A stretch of 63,317 bases of DNA from Deltaproteobacteria bacterium (GTDB taxonomy: Bacteria > Myxococcota_A > Polyangia > HGW-17 > SLPX01). This document shows, piece by piece, positions 43,738 to 53,909 of this stretch. Numbering within the stretch: position 1 is the stretch's first letter; the number at the start of each line of letters is the position of its first letter. The stretch covers positions 1 through 63,317 of the forward strand of contig JAGGXR010000093.1 of NCBI GenBank assembly GCA_021162935.1, read 5' to 3'. The position numbers and the translations under genes were made by a program. The notes beneath the pieces are model-generated. The model was not told the DNA's origin. It ran no database searches and worked only from the letters and a program-made list of their open reading frames with translations.

Positions 43738-46467
43738 ATGCGACGATTCGAGGCTTTGGTTGCTTTTGCCGCATGGTCGATGGTGGTGCATGTTTCGGTG
43801 GCGCAGGCCGCTGGTTCGAGTGCAACGGTTGCAGTGGCGGGAGCATCGGTCGCCGGCAGGGCAATCAGGACGCCGTCACGATTTTTTTGGGGGCGAGTGA
43901 TGTGGCGTCACGGGGAGAAGGTGCCCTTTGTCCAGAACGGCACTCGGTTGGCCCTGCCCGGGTCGTCGCGTAGGGTTGCTCATGCGCTGGAACAGAATCT
44001 TCCTGCAGGAATCCGTGCCATGGAAGTGGTCGAGATTGTGCCGCATGGCGTGTGCCTCGTTCGGTTGGGACCAGTGGACCGTTTGCCCACGAACGAAGCG
44101 GGATGGCGGGCTCTTGCCGGCACGATTGTCACCAAGGGCAGGTTTGCCTGGGCAGGCCCCGTGTTCTTTGACGCTGAGGCGACCGAGCTGCCCACGGGCA
44201 ACCTGTGGGTCTTCTTCGGGCCGAAGGTGGACCGAACCATGGCGGCATCAAAGCTGTCAGGTGTCGGTCTGAGGCTGGTGGGTTGGATCAAGGGCGTTAG
44301 CCCCATTGCCGTGGCGACGACGGTCAAACCGACAGCGGACCTGTTCGAGTTTGCAACGCAGCTGTGGCTGGGCCATGGCCTGGACGTGGTGCCGGAACTG
44401 ATGCAGCGCTTCTATCCGAGGATGACACCCACTGACACCTATTACTCTCGGCAATGGACCATGAACAATACGGGGAATAACGTGACGTCGCCCCTCAGTG
44501 GACAGCCCATTGCGGGGCTCGCCGGCGCGGACATTCGAGCCGAGGGGGCCTGGGACGAGACCACGGGGGATGCGAGCACCATCGTCGGCGTCATCGACAC
44601 CGGCGTGGATTGCACTCATCCCGAGCTGGCGGACAAGTGTCTGTCACCACTGAATGCGATCACGAACGTGCCCGATGCGAGCCCGCCAGATCCATCCACG
44701 GATCGCGGATCCGGCCATGGAACCTCGGTGGCCTCCATCACGTCGGCTCCCATGGACGGAGTCGGAGTGGTGGGCGTGTGCCCGGAATGTACCGTGGTTC
44801 CCGTGCGGCTCATCGAGCAGAACACGTATCTGACCGATGCCATCATGCTGCGGGCGTACACGCACGTCGTGGACGCAGGAGCCGTGGTGATCAACAATTC
44901 TTGGGGTCCCCAGGCGGTCGGGTTCTTCATTCCAGTGTCCACGGGCGAACAGCAAGGTATGGCCTATGCGCTCAACAACGGCCGAGGCGGGTTGGGTACG
45001 GTGGTGGTCTACGCCGCGGGGAACGACAACCAGTCCACGGATTTTTATGGGCACCTGCAGACTGGGCTCGCCAACGTCATGGCGGTTGCCGCCTCGGATC
45101 AGTTCGATGCGAAGGCGGAGTATAGCAACTATGGGCCGGACATCAACGTGTCGGCCCCTTCGAGTGACGGGTACGTGGATCCAGCCGTGTATGCGGCCGA
45201 GATTCGTGGCAACGGGAACGTGGTGAACGACTACACCTCGCAATTCGGCGGCACGTCGGGAGCCGCCCCCATGGTTTCCGGCGTGGTGGCCTTGGTGCTG
45301 ACCGTGGCGCCGAATTTGACTGCGGCCGAGGCGGTGCAGCTCATCGAGGACACGGCGGACAAGATCGACCCGGACGGAGGCCGCTACGATGGAAACGGCT
45401 ACAGTATCAAGTACGGATTCGGTCGGGTCAACGCCCTGCGGGCCGTGCTGTCGGCCGAGGGCCAAAACGATCGACCCTGGTGTGACAGCCCGGCGGCAAC
45501 CGAGGACTGCGACCAGCATCGAGACGATAACTGCGACGACATGGTGAACGAAGGCTGCAATCCTTTGGGAAATGTGGGCATGGCCTGTTCCATTGCGGGT
45601 GATTGTGGGCCCCAGATGAATTGGTCCTGCCCGACCACCGGAAAACAGAAGGGGCTGTGCACCGTGCCCTGCACGAACACGAATTGCCCCGGTGGCAGCG
45701 CTTGTGTGAATGGGTATTGCAGCAAGGAATGTGCCTCGAACACAGAGTGTCCGGACGACTTCGTGTGCACGAACGATCAGTTGGGTATCTGTTTGCCTGC
45801 TTGCACCGGTGATTCGGACTGTGGGACTGGTGAGCATTGCGACATGACGACGCACCTGTGTAAGCTGACCACGGATGGGAAGATCGGATCTCCCTGCATC
45901 GAGAGTGCCGACTGCCTCAATGGGACCGGATTCTGTCTGGGTTCCATGATGGGATTTACGAACGGGTACTGCACCACCTCCTGCAACAACGACATGGACT
46001 GCGGTGGGGACAGCAATCGCTGTGTGCTCATTACGGAGCATGGAAAGTTCTGCTACGCGGGCTGCTCTATGGATGGAGACTGTCGGCCATCGTACGTGTG
46101 CGAACAATCCGGTCCCAGGAAAGGGACCTGCTACAAGCACTGCGACAAGGACGAGCAGTGCACCGGCGGCGATCCGAATTGGGACGGCATCGTGTGTGAA
46201 CTATCTTCGGGGCGCTGCATCGACGAGCGTGAGCCCGATGCTGGCGTGGACGCTGCGGTGGATGGCTCCGTGGTCGACGCCTCCGGGAATCTGGACGGAA
46301 CTGTGACCAACGATGCGTCGGTAGGCGACGGTGGATCCAACGTCCAGGGCGGTGGCGGCGGTGGGTGCAACTGTCGCGCGTCCGGGATGCCCGCCCCCGG
46401 TTCCTTCATTTTCTTGTTGGGGCTAATCGGCCTGCTGGGATGGCGCCGTCGCGGATCCAACAGGTAA
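43738..46467 (+). CDS. Secreted subtilisin-family protease with Cys-rich region and MYXO-CTERM-like tail
   Basis: 909 residues. Signal peptide VVHVSVAQA, an N-terminal propeptide-like region (about 30-230), then an S8 domain with Asp287 (GVIDTGVD), His327 (GSGHGTSVA), oxyanion Asn in YAAGNDN and Ser507 (FGGTSGAAPMVSG). The next 280 residues carry many Cys pairs (CSIAGDCGPQMNWSC, CASNTECPDDFVC), then an Asp-rich linker and GCNCRASG - helix FIFLLGLIGLLGW - RRRGSNR. The order protease, Cys repeats, anchor suggests a surface protease released or sorted by the myxosortase route. AGGAGGT is ideally placed before the ATG. An SDR gene follows after 9 bp. Confidence 0.92.
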   Translation: MRRFEALVAFAAWSMVVHVSVAQAAGSSATVAVAGASVAGRAIRTPSRFFWGRVMWRHGEKVPFVQNGTRLALPGSSRRVAHALEQNLPAGIRAMEVVEIVPHGVCLVRLGPVDRLPTNEAGWRALAGTIVTKGRFAWAGPVFFDAEATELPTGNLWVFFGPKVDRTMAASKLSGVGLRLVGWIKGVSPIAVATTVKPTADLFEFATQLWLGHGLDVVPELMQRFYPRMTPTDTYYSRQWTMNNTGNNVTSPLSGQPIAGLAGADIRAEGAWDETTGDASTIVGVIDTGVDCTHPELADKCLSPLNAITNVPDASPPDPSTDRGSGHGTSVASITSAPMDGVGVVGVCPECTVVPVRLIEQNTYLTDAIMLRAYTHVVDAGAVVINNSWGPQAVGFFIPVSTGEQQGMAYALNNGRGGLGTVVVYAAGNDNQSTDFYGHLQTGLANVMAVAASDQFDAKAEYSNYGPDINVSAPSSDGYVDPAVYAAEIRGNGNVVNDYTSQFGGTSGAAPMVSGVVALVLTVAPNLTAAEAVQLIEDTADKIDPDGGRYDGNGYSIKYGFGRVNALRAVLSAEGQNDRPWCDSPAATEDCDQHRDDNCDDMVNEGCNPLGNVGMACSIAGDCGPQMNWSCPTTGKQKGLCTVPCTNTNCPGGSACVNGYCSKECASNTECPDDFVCTNDQLGICLPACTGDSDCGTGEHCDMTTHLCKLTTDGKIGSPCIESADCLNGTGFCLGSMMGFTNGYCTTSCNNDMDCGGDSNRCVLITEHGKFCYAGCSMDGDCRPSYVCEQSGPRKGTCYKHCDKDEQCTGGDPNWDGIVCELSSGRCIDEREPDAGVDAAVDGSVVDASGNLDGTVTNDASVGDGGSNVQGGGGGGCNCRASGMPAPGSFIFLLGLIGLLGWRRRGSNR

Positions 46468-46476
46468 GAGGCGACC

Positions 46477-47292
46477 ATGTCGGATACACATGGACCGGAC
46501 GGTCGGGTTGCCCTGATCACCGGGGCCTCGTCGGGGATCGGTGCCGCCTTCGCGCGGGCGCTGGCACGCGAGGGCCACGACTTGTGGCTCGTGGCCAGGC
46601 GGCGGGAGCGGCTGAAAACACTCGCGCAGGAGCTGCATACCCGGTACGGTGTGCAGGCGGCGGTTCGCGTCTGCGACCTGTCGGACGTGGATGCCCTGTC
46701 GGAACTGTGCGACGAGGTAGCCGAATCGCGCTCGGTGGATCGGTTCGTGCACGCTGCTGGCTTCGGCACGAGGGCGCCCTTTGCCGAGGTGCCCGGCGAG
46801 ACGCTGACCTCCATGGTCCGGGTGCACGTGGAGGCTGCGGTTCGATTGAGCCGAGCCGTCCTTCCCGGCATGTTGGATCGAGGGACCGGTCGGATCGTGT
46901 TCGTTGCCTCCATGGCGGCCTTCTTTACGACGAAACGCTACGTCCTCTACTCGGCGACCAAGACGTTGCTCAAGACATTGGCCTTGGGGTTCCGCGAGGA
47001 ACTGGTGGGGACGGATGTGCGCGTTCAGGCCCTGTGCCCGGGGCTGACCAGGACCGAGTTTTTCGAGCGGGACGACTTTGGTTTTTCCTACTCGGACGTT
47101 CCTCATTGGGCCTGGATGTCTTCCGACTCCGTGGTGCGGTCGAGTCTGGCAGGGCTGCGGCGGAATCAGACCATCGTGATTCCAGGGGTCGCGAATCGGT
47201 TGTTTTTTTTCGCGCTGGAAGCTCCTGTATTCGGCACGCTGACCAGGATCGGCATGCGCCTCGCGAGCCGTTCTGGCAAAGAAGTGTACTGA
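46477..47292 (+). CDS. Short-chain dehydrogenase/reductase
   Basis: 271 residues with a complete classical SDR set: ALITGASSGIGAAFA (13-27), VARRRER for cofactor choice (favouring NADP(H)), HAAGFG for the NNAG region, VASMAAF for the catalytic Ser, YSATK for Tyr/Lys, and CPGLTRTEF. The C-terminal part includes a hydrophobic stretch. It lies 9 bp after the subtilisin gene in the same direction and is probably read from its transcript, though no functional link is apparent. Confidence 0.88.
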   Translation: MSDTHGPDGRVALITGASSGIGAAFARALAREGHDLWLVARRRERLKTLAQELHTRYGVQAAVRVCDLSDVDALSELCDEVAESRSVDRFVHAAGFGTRAPFAEVPGETLTSMVRVHVEAAVRLSRAVLPGMLDRGTGRIVFVASMAAFFTTKRYVLYSATKTLLKTLALGFREELVGTDVRVQALCPGLTRTEFFERDDFGFSYSDVPHWAWMSSDSVVRSSLAGLRRNQTIVIPGVANRLFFFALEAPVFGTLTRIGMRLASRSGKEVY

Positions 47293-47421
47293 ACGTCTGG
47301 GCTCCAGTCTCGGCGGAGATGGACCGTCACCTGGGTTTACGCTGGTCGGAGTCGATCACCAGATGGCCGTCGGTACTTCCCGCATCGCCTTGCGATGTGA
47401 GCAGAATGGGTGGTGGGCCCT

Positions 47422-48126
47422 CTATTTTTTTACATATCGACAGGGGATGAGTCGGAAGCTGCGATCCGGCTGGAACACCTGGCGGTGGCAGATGAGTTGG
47501 CAGGTTTTTGGGGCCAGGAAACTATAGGTGAGCAGGTAGGTCGCCCCGTCGTACATGGCCACGGTCAGGTGGGCGGAACAGCCCCCAAGATACCTCGTGC
47601 GCGTCTGCCAGACGAGTCGTTCCCTTCGCACCTGCTTGGGGCAGGTGGACGACTTGTAGCCGCAGCGGTACTGGGAGTGGCCCTTGAAGTACTGCGTCGA
47701 GCATTGGTACTTCATGCAGGGTTTGTCACGAGTCTCGTAGTATACTTGGCGGACCTGGACGCTGTAGCTTTGCCTGTACGACGATTGGATTGCGAAGGTC
47801 CTCCATCCAGGTTTGACCCTGGTCCATGTGGCCGTGACTCCGCTTTGAACGGGCCTGTAAGGCAGCGACCGACCGTCGATCGTCAGCAGGCTGGTAAGGA
47901 TCGGTTGCGAGACGAATCGGGCCGCAAAAGGGAGAGTGTCCCGAGGTCGGTACTGATGGCCGATGCGGAACTTCACCGTGGCCGCTGGTTTGCCCGACTT
48001 GGGTGGATGATGGAGTGGGATGACGCGACAGCCCGAGGTCAGGACGAGTGCTGTCGTGATGGAGAGCATTGCGATCGGCCACTTCGATGTCGCAGGGGCA
48101 CATAGGAGATGGTCGTTCATGGTCAT
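47422..48126 (-). CDS. Cys-rich lipoprotein, unknown function
   Basis: 234 residues. Lipoprotein signal SITTALVLTSGC; a first half with WTRVKPGWRTFAI; a second half with paired Cys (CMKYQCSTQYF, YRCGYKSSTC, CQLICHRQVF). No family is recognised. The ATG at 48126 overlaps the stop of the upstream gene (ATGA), so the two are coupled. The Cys spacing suggests disulfides and a periplasmic or surface site. Confidence 0.65.
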   Translation of the reverse strand: MTMNDHLLCAPATSKWPIAMLSITTALVLTSGCRVIPLHHPPKSGKPAATVKFRIGHQYRPRDTLPFAARFVSQPILTSLLTIDGRSLPYRPVQSGVTATWTRVKPGWRTFAIQSSYRQSYSVQVRQVYYETRDKPCMKYQCSTQYFKGHSQYRCGYKSSTCPKQVRRERLVWQTRTRYLGGCSAHLTVAMYDGATYLLTYSFLAPKTCQLICHRQVFQPDRSFRLIPCRYVKK

Positions 48127-48359
48127 GGGCAGGCCCGCCTGCAGGCGATCAATGTCTGGTCGCATTGGTCCAACTCGGCCGGGGTCTGGCCGGTGGTCAC
48201 GCAGGTACGGTGCTGGTCGAGACAGGCCTGCATGCAGGCCGAACGATGGGCCACGCATCCACTTTCCGCCGCCAGGCCCATGGTCAGACCCACGGCGCCG
48301 GCCAAAATTCCTGCCAGCACGATGTTTTTGACGGTTTTTTTGTTGGTACGGTGCATCAT
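48123..48359 (-). CDS. Small Cys-rich exported protein, unknown function
   Basis: 78 residues from ATG 48359. A membrane or signal segment (NIVLAGILAGAVGLTMGLAA) is followed by CVAHRSACMQACLDQHRTC and CDQTLIACRRAC, a twin CxxxC-like pattern of helical hairpins. An upstream in-frame ATG at 48431 adds a polar stretch but has no better ribosome site. It is coupled by ATGA overlap to the next lipoprotein and starts 79 bp from the 3' end of RNase P RNA. Confidence 0.55.
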   Translation of the reverse strand: MMHRTNKKTVKNIVLAGILAGAVGLTMGLAAESGCVAHRSACMQACLDQHRTCVTTGQTPAELDQCDQTLIACRRACP

Positions 48360-48437
48360 CTTTCGTCCAGATATTTTTTGTTTTCCCGCGTCGGCCTGTT
48401 TTGTATCGGCTTGGCGTAGCGACTTGGGCAAACAAAG

Positions 48438-48836
<399 letters not shown>

Positions 48837-48841
48837 CATCT

Positions 48842-48872
48842 TCTACATGAGCCGACCCGGAGACGATGTCAA
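48842..48872 (-). promoter_or_regulatory. Putative rnpB promoter
   Basis: Perfect TTGACA at 48872-48867 and TGTAGA at 48847-48842 on the minus strand, 19 bp apart, placing the start about 6 bases before the P1 stem at 48836. The -35 is strong; the -10 and the long spacer are weak. Confidence 0.5.
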
Positions 48873-48887
48873 CGAAATCCGAAAGGC

Positions 48888-48928
48888 TTGGCTCACAATG
48901 ATGCACAGTTGGTTCACAATGACGCGCA
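48888..48928. repeat. Imperfect 21-bp tandem repeat upstream of rnpB
   Basis: TTGGCTCACAATGATGCACA (48888-48907) and TTGGTTCACAATGACGCGCA (48909-48928), with a partial third copy GTGGTTGACAATGG from 48933. It lies between the rnpB promoter and yjbQ. Confidence 0.7.
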
Positions 48929-49104
48929 AGCCGTGGTTGACAATGGGCGGCGGATCTCCGATCGTCAGGACGTAGAAACGGGCGTCATTGGGCTCCAGGG
49001 GCCGCGATGGCGCAGGAATCGGCCACTGAGTTGAGGCCAAGGGGCCTGCGACGTGAGGGGCCGGCGGCGTGAGGGGCCAAGAGGCGCGATGGAGGTTGTG
49101 TGAG

Positions 49105-49524
49105 GTGACGTTTTTGACCGTAGAACTGGAGCGGCAGACGACCGCCGGCACGGACATCGTGGACATCACGGACGAGGTGGCGCAGGCGGTGCGTCGGTCC
49201 TCGGTGGCACAGGGACGGGTGCTCGTCTTCGTGCCAGGATCCACGGCGTCGATTACGACCATTGAGTACGAGTCGGGCGTGGTCGACGACCTCCGCAGGG
49301 CCATCGATCGGATGGCGCCCTGCGACATGGAGTACGAGCACAACGCCCGTTGGGGAGATGGGAACGGATACGCCCACGTGCGCGCTGCCCTCATGGGACC
49401 GGGCATCGACATTCCCGTGCAGGAGGGGCGGCTGGTGCTGGGGACTTGGCAACAGGTGGTGCTCTGCGATTTCGACAACAGGCCCAGGCGCAGGCGGATT
49501 CTGGTCCAGGTCATGGGGGAATAG
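49105..49524 (+). CDS. yjbQ: YjbQ-family protein (UPF0047)
   Basis: 139 residues filling the whole family: IVDITDEVAQAV at the N-terminus, GRVLVFVPGSTASITTIEYE in the core, HNARWGDGNGYAHVRAALMG, and GTWQQVVLCDFDNRPRRRRI near the end. Members are small cytoplasmic trimers; some show thiamine-phosphate synthase activity. A canonical family residue, the His of VPHTTA, is replaced in VPGSTAS, so that activity is doubtful. The start is GTG at 49105 with GGAGG 9 bases upstream. phoH follows 6 bp later. Confidence 0.85.
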   Translation: MTFLTVELERQTTAGTDIVDITDEVAQAVRRSSVAQGRVLVFVPGSTASITTIEYESGVVDDLRRAIDRMAPCDMEYEHNARWGDGNGYAHVRAALMGPGIDIPVQEGRLVLGTWQQVVLCDFDNRPRRRRILVQVMGE

Positions 49525-49530
49525 ACGCGC

Positions 49531-50583
49531 ATGGGTACTGGCACAGGACGCAAGGATCCGGCTGTTCCGGCTGCGGCTGGGCTGGGCACCGGGGTGGTCC
49601 AAACAAAGCTGGTCGAGTTTGAACGGAATGACGTGGTCCAGGCGGTGTTCGGGGAGCACGGTTCCCACCTGACCCTGATCGAGAAGCTCATTGGGGTGGA
49701 GGTGCACGCTCGTGGAAATCAGGTGACCATCGTGGGGTCCGAAGGGCGGGTCGCGGTGGCGCGTCGGGTCCTCGACGAACTGTATGAGGTGGCCACGAGG
49801 GGGCATCTCATCGGTCCGAGAGACGTGGAGCAGGCGGTTTCAGACCTTGGTGAGAGTCGTGATCTCCGGCTTTTTTCCATCCATGGGAAGACCATTTTGG
49901 TGTCCAGCCGGGGTCGGAGCATCAGGCCCAAGGGGCTGGCGCAGAAGCGGTACGTGGAGGCGATCAGCCATCGCGACATGGTTTTCGCCATTGGACCGGC
50001 AGGTACGGGTAAGACCTATCTGGCCATGGCCATGGCGGTGCGAGCCTTTCAGGATCGGGCGGTCAAGCGGATCATCCTGGCGCGTCCGGCGGTGGAAGCC
50101 GGTGAAAAATTGGGGTTCCTGCCCGGTAGCATGTTGGAGAAGGTCAATCCCTATCTTCGGCCCCTCTATGATGCGCTCAATGACATGATCGAGCCGGCCA
50201 GGGTTCGTGAGTTGGTCGACAAGGGAGTCATCGAGGTTGCACCGTTGGCGTTCATGCGGGGGCGGACCCTCAATGATTCGTTCGTAGTGCTCGACGAGGC
50301 CCAGAATTCCACGAGTGAGCAGATGAAGATGTTCCTGACGAGGCTGGGGTACAATTCTAAGGCCGTGATCAACGGGGACATCACCCAGACGGATCTGCCT
50401 GCTGGTCGGGGTTCCGGCCTCGTCGAGGCCCTCGACATTCTGGCTGGCATCGAAGGCATCGTGTTCTGTTCCTTTACGGACAAGGATGTGGTGCGCCATC
50501 CGCTCGTTCAGCGCGTCATCAAGGCCTATGAAAAATGGGAGTCGAAACGGAGGCAGGGGCCTCGCCGGGATGGTGACGAGTAG
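49531..50583 (+). CDS. phoH: PhoH-like ATPase
   Basis: 350 residues. A KH-like N-terminal part (LIEKLIGVEVHARGNQVTIVG) is followed by the PhoH domain with Walker A GPAGTGKT (155-162), RPAVEAGEKLGFLPG, AFMRGRTLND and Walker B VVLDEAQN, then ITQTDLPAGRGSGL. PhoH/YbeZ proteins are RNA-linked ATPases that work with YbeY in rRNA maturation. It heads the conserved order phoH, PgpH-type HD gene, ybeY. Confidence 0.95.
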   Translation: MGTGTGRKDPAVPAAAGLGTGVVQTKLVEFERNDVVQAVFGEHGSHLTLIEKLIGVEVHARGNQVTIVGSEGRVAVARRVLDELYEVATRGHLIGPRDVEQAVSDLGESRDLRLFSIHGKTILVSSRGRSIRPKGLAQKRYVEAISHRDMVFAIGPAGTGKTYLAMAMAVRAFQDRAVKRIILARPAVEAGEKLGFLPGSMLEKVNPYLRPLYDALNDMIEPARVRELVDKGVIEVAPLAFMRGRTLNDSFVVLDEAQNSTSEQMKMFLTRLGYNSKAVINGDITQTDLPAGRGSGLVEALDILAGIEGIVFCSFTDKDVVRHPLVQRVIKAYEKWESKRRQGPRRDGDE

Positions 50584-50880
50584 GAGTTTGTCGCGTCTTG
50601 TTGTTCCATCTTTTTTGTAAAGAAATTGGATAAGATCCCTCGTTGCGGATCTCGTGACCGATGCTACTATGTCGCTGATGTCGGCGGTAGCCCGGATCCG
50701 GATCCGGATCCGAATCCAAATCCGCCCGTGGGCGTCTCGCTCGTTGAGTTTTCGATATTCGGTTTGAACGTATTTCGGTGACAGAGGTACCTGCGTCTCT
50801 TGGGAGACGATGATAATCGCGCGGTGTCGAGTGTTCGGTGCTCTGATTTTCAGGCATTGCCGCCGCGACGGGAGTGTGTG
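50584..50880. other. Intergenic region with GGATCC microsatellite
   Basis: 297 bp before the HD-domain gene, with no gene. At 50692-50722 the hexamer GGATCC (degenerating to GAATCC and AAATCC) repeats about five times. GGGAG at 50870-50875 is the ribosome site of the next gene. Confidence 0.6.
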
Positions 50881-53800
50881 ATGACCACGGGAAAAGGCCC
50901 TGGTTCAGATGATGGGGCACGCCGTCGAAAGAGGGCTCGTGTGTCCCAGACCATGGGTGCTTCCGGTCGCTCCGGATCCGGAAATTCGCGTGGTGATGAC
51001 GCAGCTCCCCAGGATGGAATCGGCCGCAGGATCCTCGATTCCATGGGGAAACTCCTGGATCGGATCCTGAGCCGACCCTCGGTTCGAGTCCTCTTCGTGA
51101 TTCTGTTTTCCGTGACTGGAGCCCTGGTCCTGACGCCGGGCCTGCGACGCAGAGGTCCCTTGCTGAAACCCTCGGATGTGGGGCGCCCTGCTCGTCGGGA
51201 TGTGAAGGCCTTACGGAGTTTTCAGTACATGCCCCCGCCCGATGTGCTCCGGGAGAGACGCCAGACGGCGGCAGACGGGTCCTTGACGGTCTACGATTAT
51301 TATCCGACACGGCTGCATTACGTGTATTCGGCATTGCAGAAGGCCCTGGCTATTGCCACGAAACAAGATGGCCTGTACCGCACGCCTCCTCGGTCGACGT
51401 CTGGGCATGCCGGGAGGGGACAGGGCGGTACGCCCGCTGGATCCAAGGCGGCCATGGGGGCTGCGGGTGGAGGGATGGCTTCCACCAGCGGTCCCGGCGG
51501 GCAGGGGGGGCCGTCGGCCGGGACGGGAATGGCGGCGTCTTCTCCGCTGGATGTGTCTGGCATGGGCGGTCCTGGAATGGAGCGCCCCGGGGCGACGGGC
51601 GGCCACGCTGTGGCGGTGGCCCGGAGGCCTCCAGTCGGGGAGCCGAGGGGCTCGGGAACGCCGAAGCACCACGGAGAGAAATTGGACCCGAAGAAGGTGC
51701 GTGCGGCAATGGGAGTTCGCTTCAAGCTGTTCACGCAATTTTTGGACAAGGAACTGGAGCGCATCGTCCGAGCGCCGCGTCGTCTTTCCAAGGACGATTT
51801 CGCGGTTCTGTATCGATACGTCTTTGCGGATCCGGCGAATCGTCAGGTCATCGATGGGGTGCTTCGGTCCGTGCTGCTGGACGAGGCCCTGCTGGACAAG
51901 AAGTTCGTGCGTTCCGTGTCCGACCTCAAGTCGGATCAGGGCAAGCTGCAGCAGCGGATCGTGGTCCGGACCATGCGCGCCGTGGCAGGTGGCCGCCAGA
52001 TGCCCAGCAGGGAGCAGACCCTGGAGAGCATGAGTTCCATCCAGGTTTTGCAGGACCTCCAGGACCGGGTCGCTCTCAAGGTGACCGGTATCCAGAAGAT
52101 CAAGAGCAGGGAATTGCGTCGCGCTCTTGCATCGCTGGTCATGTTGGGCGTGGTCCAGAACATGGTCAGGAATGATAAGGAAACGGAACGTCGCAGGCAG
52201 GAAGCGCGCAATCGAATTGCAGCCAGGCCCATTCCATATGTCAAGGGGCAGATTTTGGTTCGTCTGGGTCAGATCGTGAGCGAAGAGGATCTGCGGATCG
52301 TCGAGGCCATGGAGGGCGATCGGTCCATCATTGGTCCATGGCAAGTGGCGGGCGGAATGGCCCTGTTCCTGTTGCTGTTTTTCTTCGTCTTGGTGCGATA
52401 TGGGCACAAGGAACTGGATGGTTTCTTCGTCGAGACGCGGGACCTGTTCGTTGGAGGGACGTTGCTGTTGGGGTTGCTCGGCTTTGCGGAGCTACTCTCC
52501 CTGCTGGGAAATGCCCTGGACTGGTCTCCGTCGCTTGTCAATGCGTTCATGCCCCTGGCTGCGGGTGCGACCCTGGTACGGCTTCTTCTGGGTGGTCCGG
52601 CCGGGTTGGCCTTTGCCGCAGGAGCCGCGGGATTTGCCGCCATGGCACTGGACGGCGGGGTTCCGGTCGTTCTCTATCTCTTCGTCGGGAGTCTCGTCGG
52701 CGCTGGTGCGGTGGCTCGGGTGGAGAATCGTTTCGTCCTGTGGCGTGCCGGTGGCCTAGTTGCCCTTGCAAACGTCGCCATGGTGCTCTTTCTTCGCACA
52801 TTCGCCGGAAGCGTCTGGAACACCGGTACGTTGCTTGCTGGCACCGCCGGGATCTTGGGTGGCCTTGCGGCCGGGTTCCTGGCGTCGGCACTCCTGCCGG
52901 TTCTAGAATGGATGGGGGGATACACGACTGACGTCATTTTATTGGAGTTGGCGAATTCGAACCATCCGTTGCTCCAGGAGCTGATCAAGAGGGCACCCGG
53001 TACCCATCACCATTCGATGATCGTGGGAACGCTGGCCGAGGCGGGGGCGAATGCGGTCGGGGCCAAGGGGCTGTTGGCTCGTGTGTCGGCCTACTATCAC
53101 GACGTCGGCAAGATGAAGAACCCGCAGTATTTTGCAGAGAATCACCAGGGCGACAATCCGCATGAGCGCCTCAAGCCGTCCATGAGCGCCTTGGTGATCA
53201 AGAACCACGTGAAGGATACGCGGGAAATCTTGAATCGCTATCGGATACCCAAGGTCATCCAGGAGACGGCGTTGAGCCACCATGGTACGACCCTCATCGA
53301 GTATTTTTACGAGAAGGCCAAGACGCAGGCTGGCGAAGACGAAGAAGTCTTCATGGATGATTTTCGCTATCCTGGTCCGAAGCCACAGACGCGTGAGGCG
53401 GGTATCTTGATGCTGGCCGATGCGGTGGAGGCAGCGGCGAAAAGCCTTGCCAATCCCGACGAGGAGCAGCTTCGGTCCGTGGTGGATCGGATCATCAACA
53501 AGAAATTCATCGACGGCCAGCTTGCGGAATGCAATCTGACGTTACGGGACCTGAGCGATATTGCAGGAGCCTTCTTGAACGTCTTGATGGGCATGTATCA
53601 TCATCGTCCCGTGTATCCCGGTCAGAAGGAGGGGTGGCGGGCTCCCCATGAGAGTCCCCAGTCGGTCAAGGCCATTACGACCACGAGGGACCTGAAGATG
53701 GCATCACGAGCCAAAGAACGCGCGGAGAAACTCGCAAGGAACACCGAGAGGCTTTCGATGGATGCCTTGGCAGCCCAGGGAAATGACGTTGATACGGTTC

Positions 53801-53904
53801 CACCCGAGGGTAAGTCGGGGCCTGACGAGGGCCATCAGGGCCCTGGGGAAGAGGGACAGCGGGATAACAAGACGAAGAACTTTTCGTCGAGGAAAGGGTC
53901 TTAG
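50881..53904 (+). CDS. pgpH: 7TM receptor-like HD-domain phosphohydrolase (PgpH/YqfF family)
   Basis: 1007 residues. A basic N-terminus, one helix (VRVLFVILFSVTGALVL), an extracytoplasmic 7TMR-HDED region (about 100-470), seven membrane helices (about 480-690), then an HD domain: NHPLLQELIKRAPGTHHHSMIVG, AYYHDVGKMKNPQYF, LSHHGTTLIEYFYEKA and ADAVEAAAKSL. The family hydrolyses cyclic-di-AMP in Gram-positives; in proteobacteria its ligand is less sure. The extracytoplasmic part carries an unusual insert of about 100 residues made almost only of Gly, Pro, Ser, Ala and Met (from RTPPRSTSGHAGRG to GTPKHHG), not typical of the family. A long polar C-terminal tail ends 5 bp before ybeY. Confidence 0.92.
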   Translation: MTTGKGPGSDDGARRRKRARVSQTMGASGRSGSGNSRGDDAAPQDGIGRRILDSMGKLLDRILSRPSVRVLFVILFSVTGALVLTPGLRRRGPLLKPSDVGRPARRDVKALRSFQYMPPPDVLRERRQTAADGSLTVYDYYPTRLHYVYSALQKALAIATKQDGLYRTPPRSTSGHAGRGQGGTPAGSKAAMGAAGGGMASTSGPGGQGGPSAGTGMAASSPLDVSGMGGPGMERPGATGGHAVAVARRPPVGEPRGSGTPKHHGEKLDPKKVRAAMGVRFKLFTQFLDKELERIVRAPRRLSKDDFAVLYRYVFADPANRQVIDGVLRSVLLDEALLDKKFVRSVSDLKSDQGKLQQRIVVRTMRAVAGGRQMPSREQTLESMSSIQVLQDLQDRVALKVTGIQKIKSRELRRALASLVMLGVVQNMVRNDKETERRRQEARNRIAARPIPYVKGQILVRLGQIVSEEDLRIVEAMEGDRSIIGPWQVAGGMALFLLLFFFVLVRYGHKELDGFFVETRDLFVGGTLLLGLLGFAELLSLLGNALDWSPSLVNAFMPLAAGATLVRLLLGGPAGLAFAAGAAGFAAMALDGGVPVVLYLFVGSLVGAGAVARVENRFVLWRAGGLVALANVAMVLFLRTFAGSVWNTGTLLAGTAGILGGLAAGFLASALLPVLEWMGGYTTDVILLELANSNHPLLQELIKRAPGTHHHSMIVGTLAEAGANAVGAKGLLARVSAYYHDVGKMKNPQYFAENHQGDNPHERLKPSMSALVIKNHVKDTREILNRYRIPKVIQETALSHHGTTLIEYFYEKAKTQAGEDEEVFMDDFRYPGPKPQTREAGILMLADAVEAAAKSLANPDEEQLRSVVDRIINKKFIDGQLAECNLTLRDLSDIAGAFLNVLMGMYHHRPVYPGQKEGWRAPHESPQSVKAITTTRDLKMASRAKERAEKLARNTERLSMDALAAQGNDVDTVPPEGKSGPDEGHQGPGEEGQRDNKTKNFSSRKGS

Positions 53905-53909
53905 TCATC

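Noticed and set aside
44644-46140. Open frame antisense to the subtilisin gene
   Set aside because: The plus strand has a complete catalytic triad and Cys repeats; the antisense frame shows no family features.
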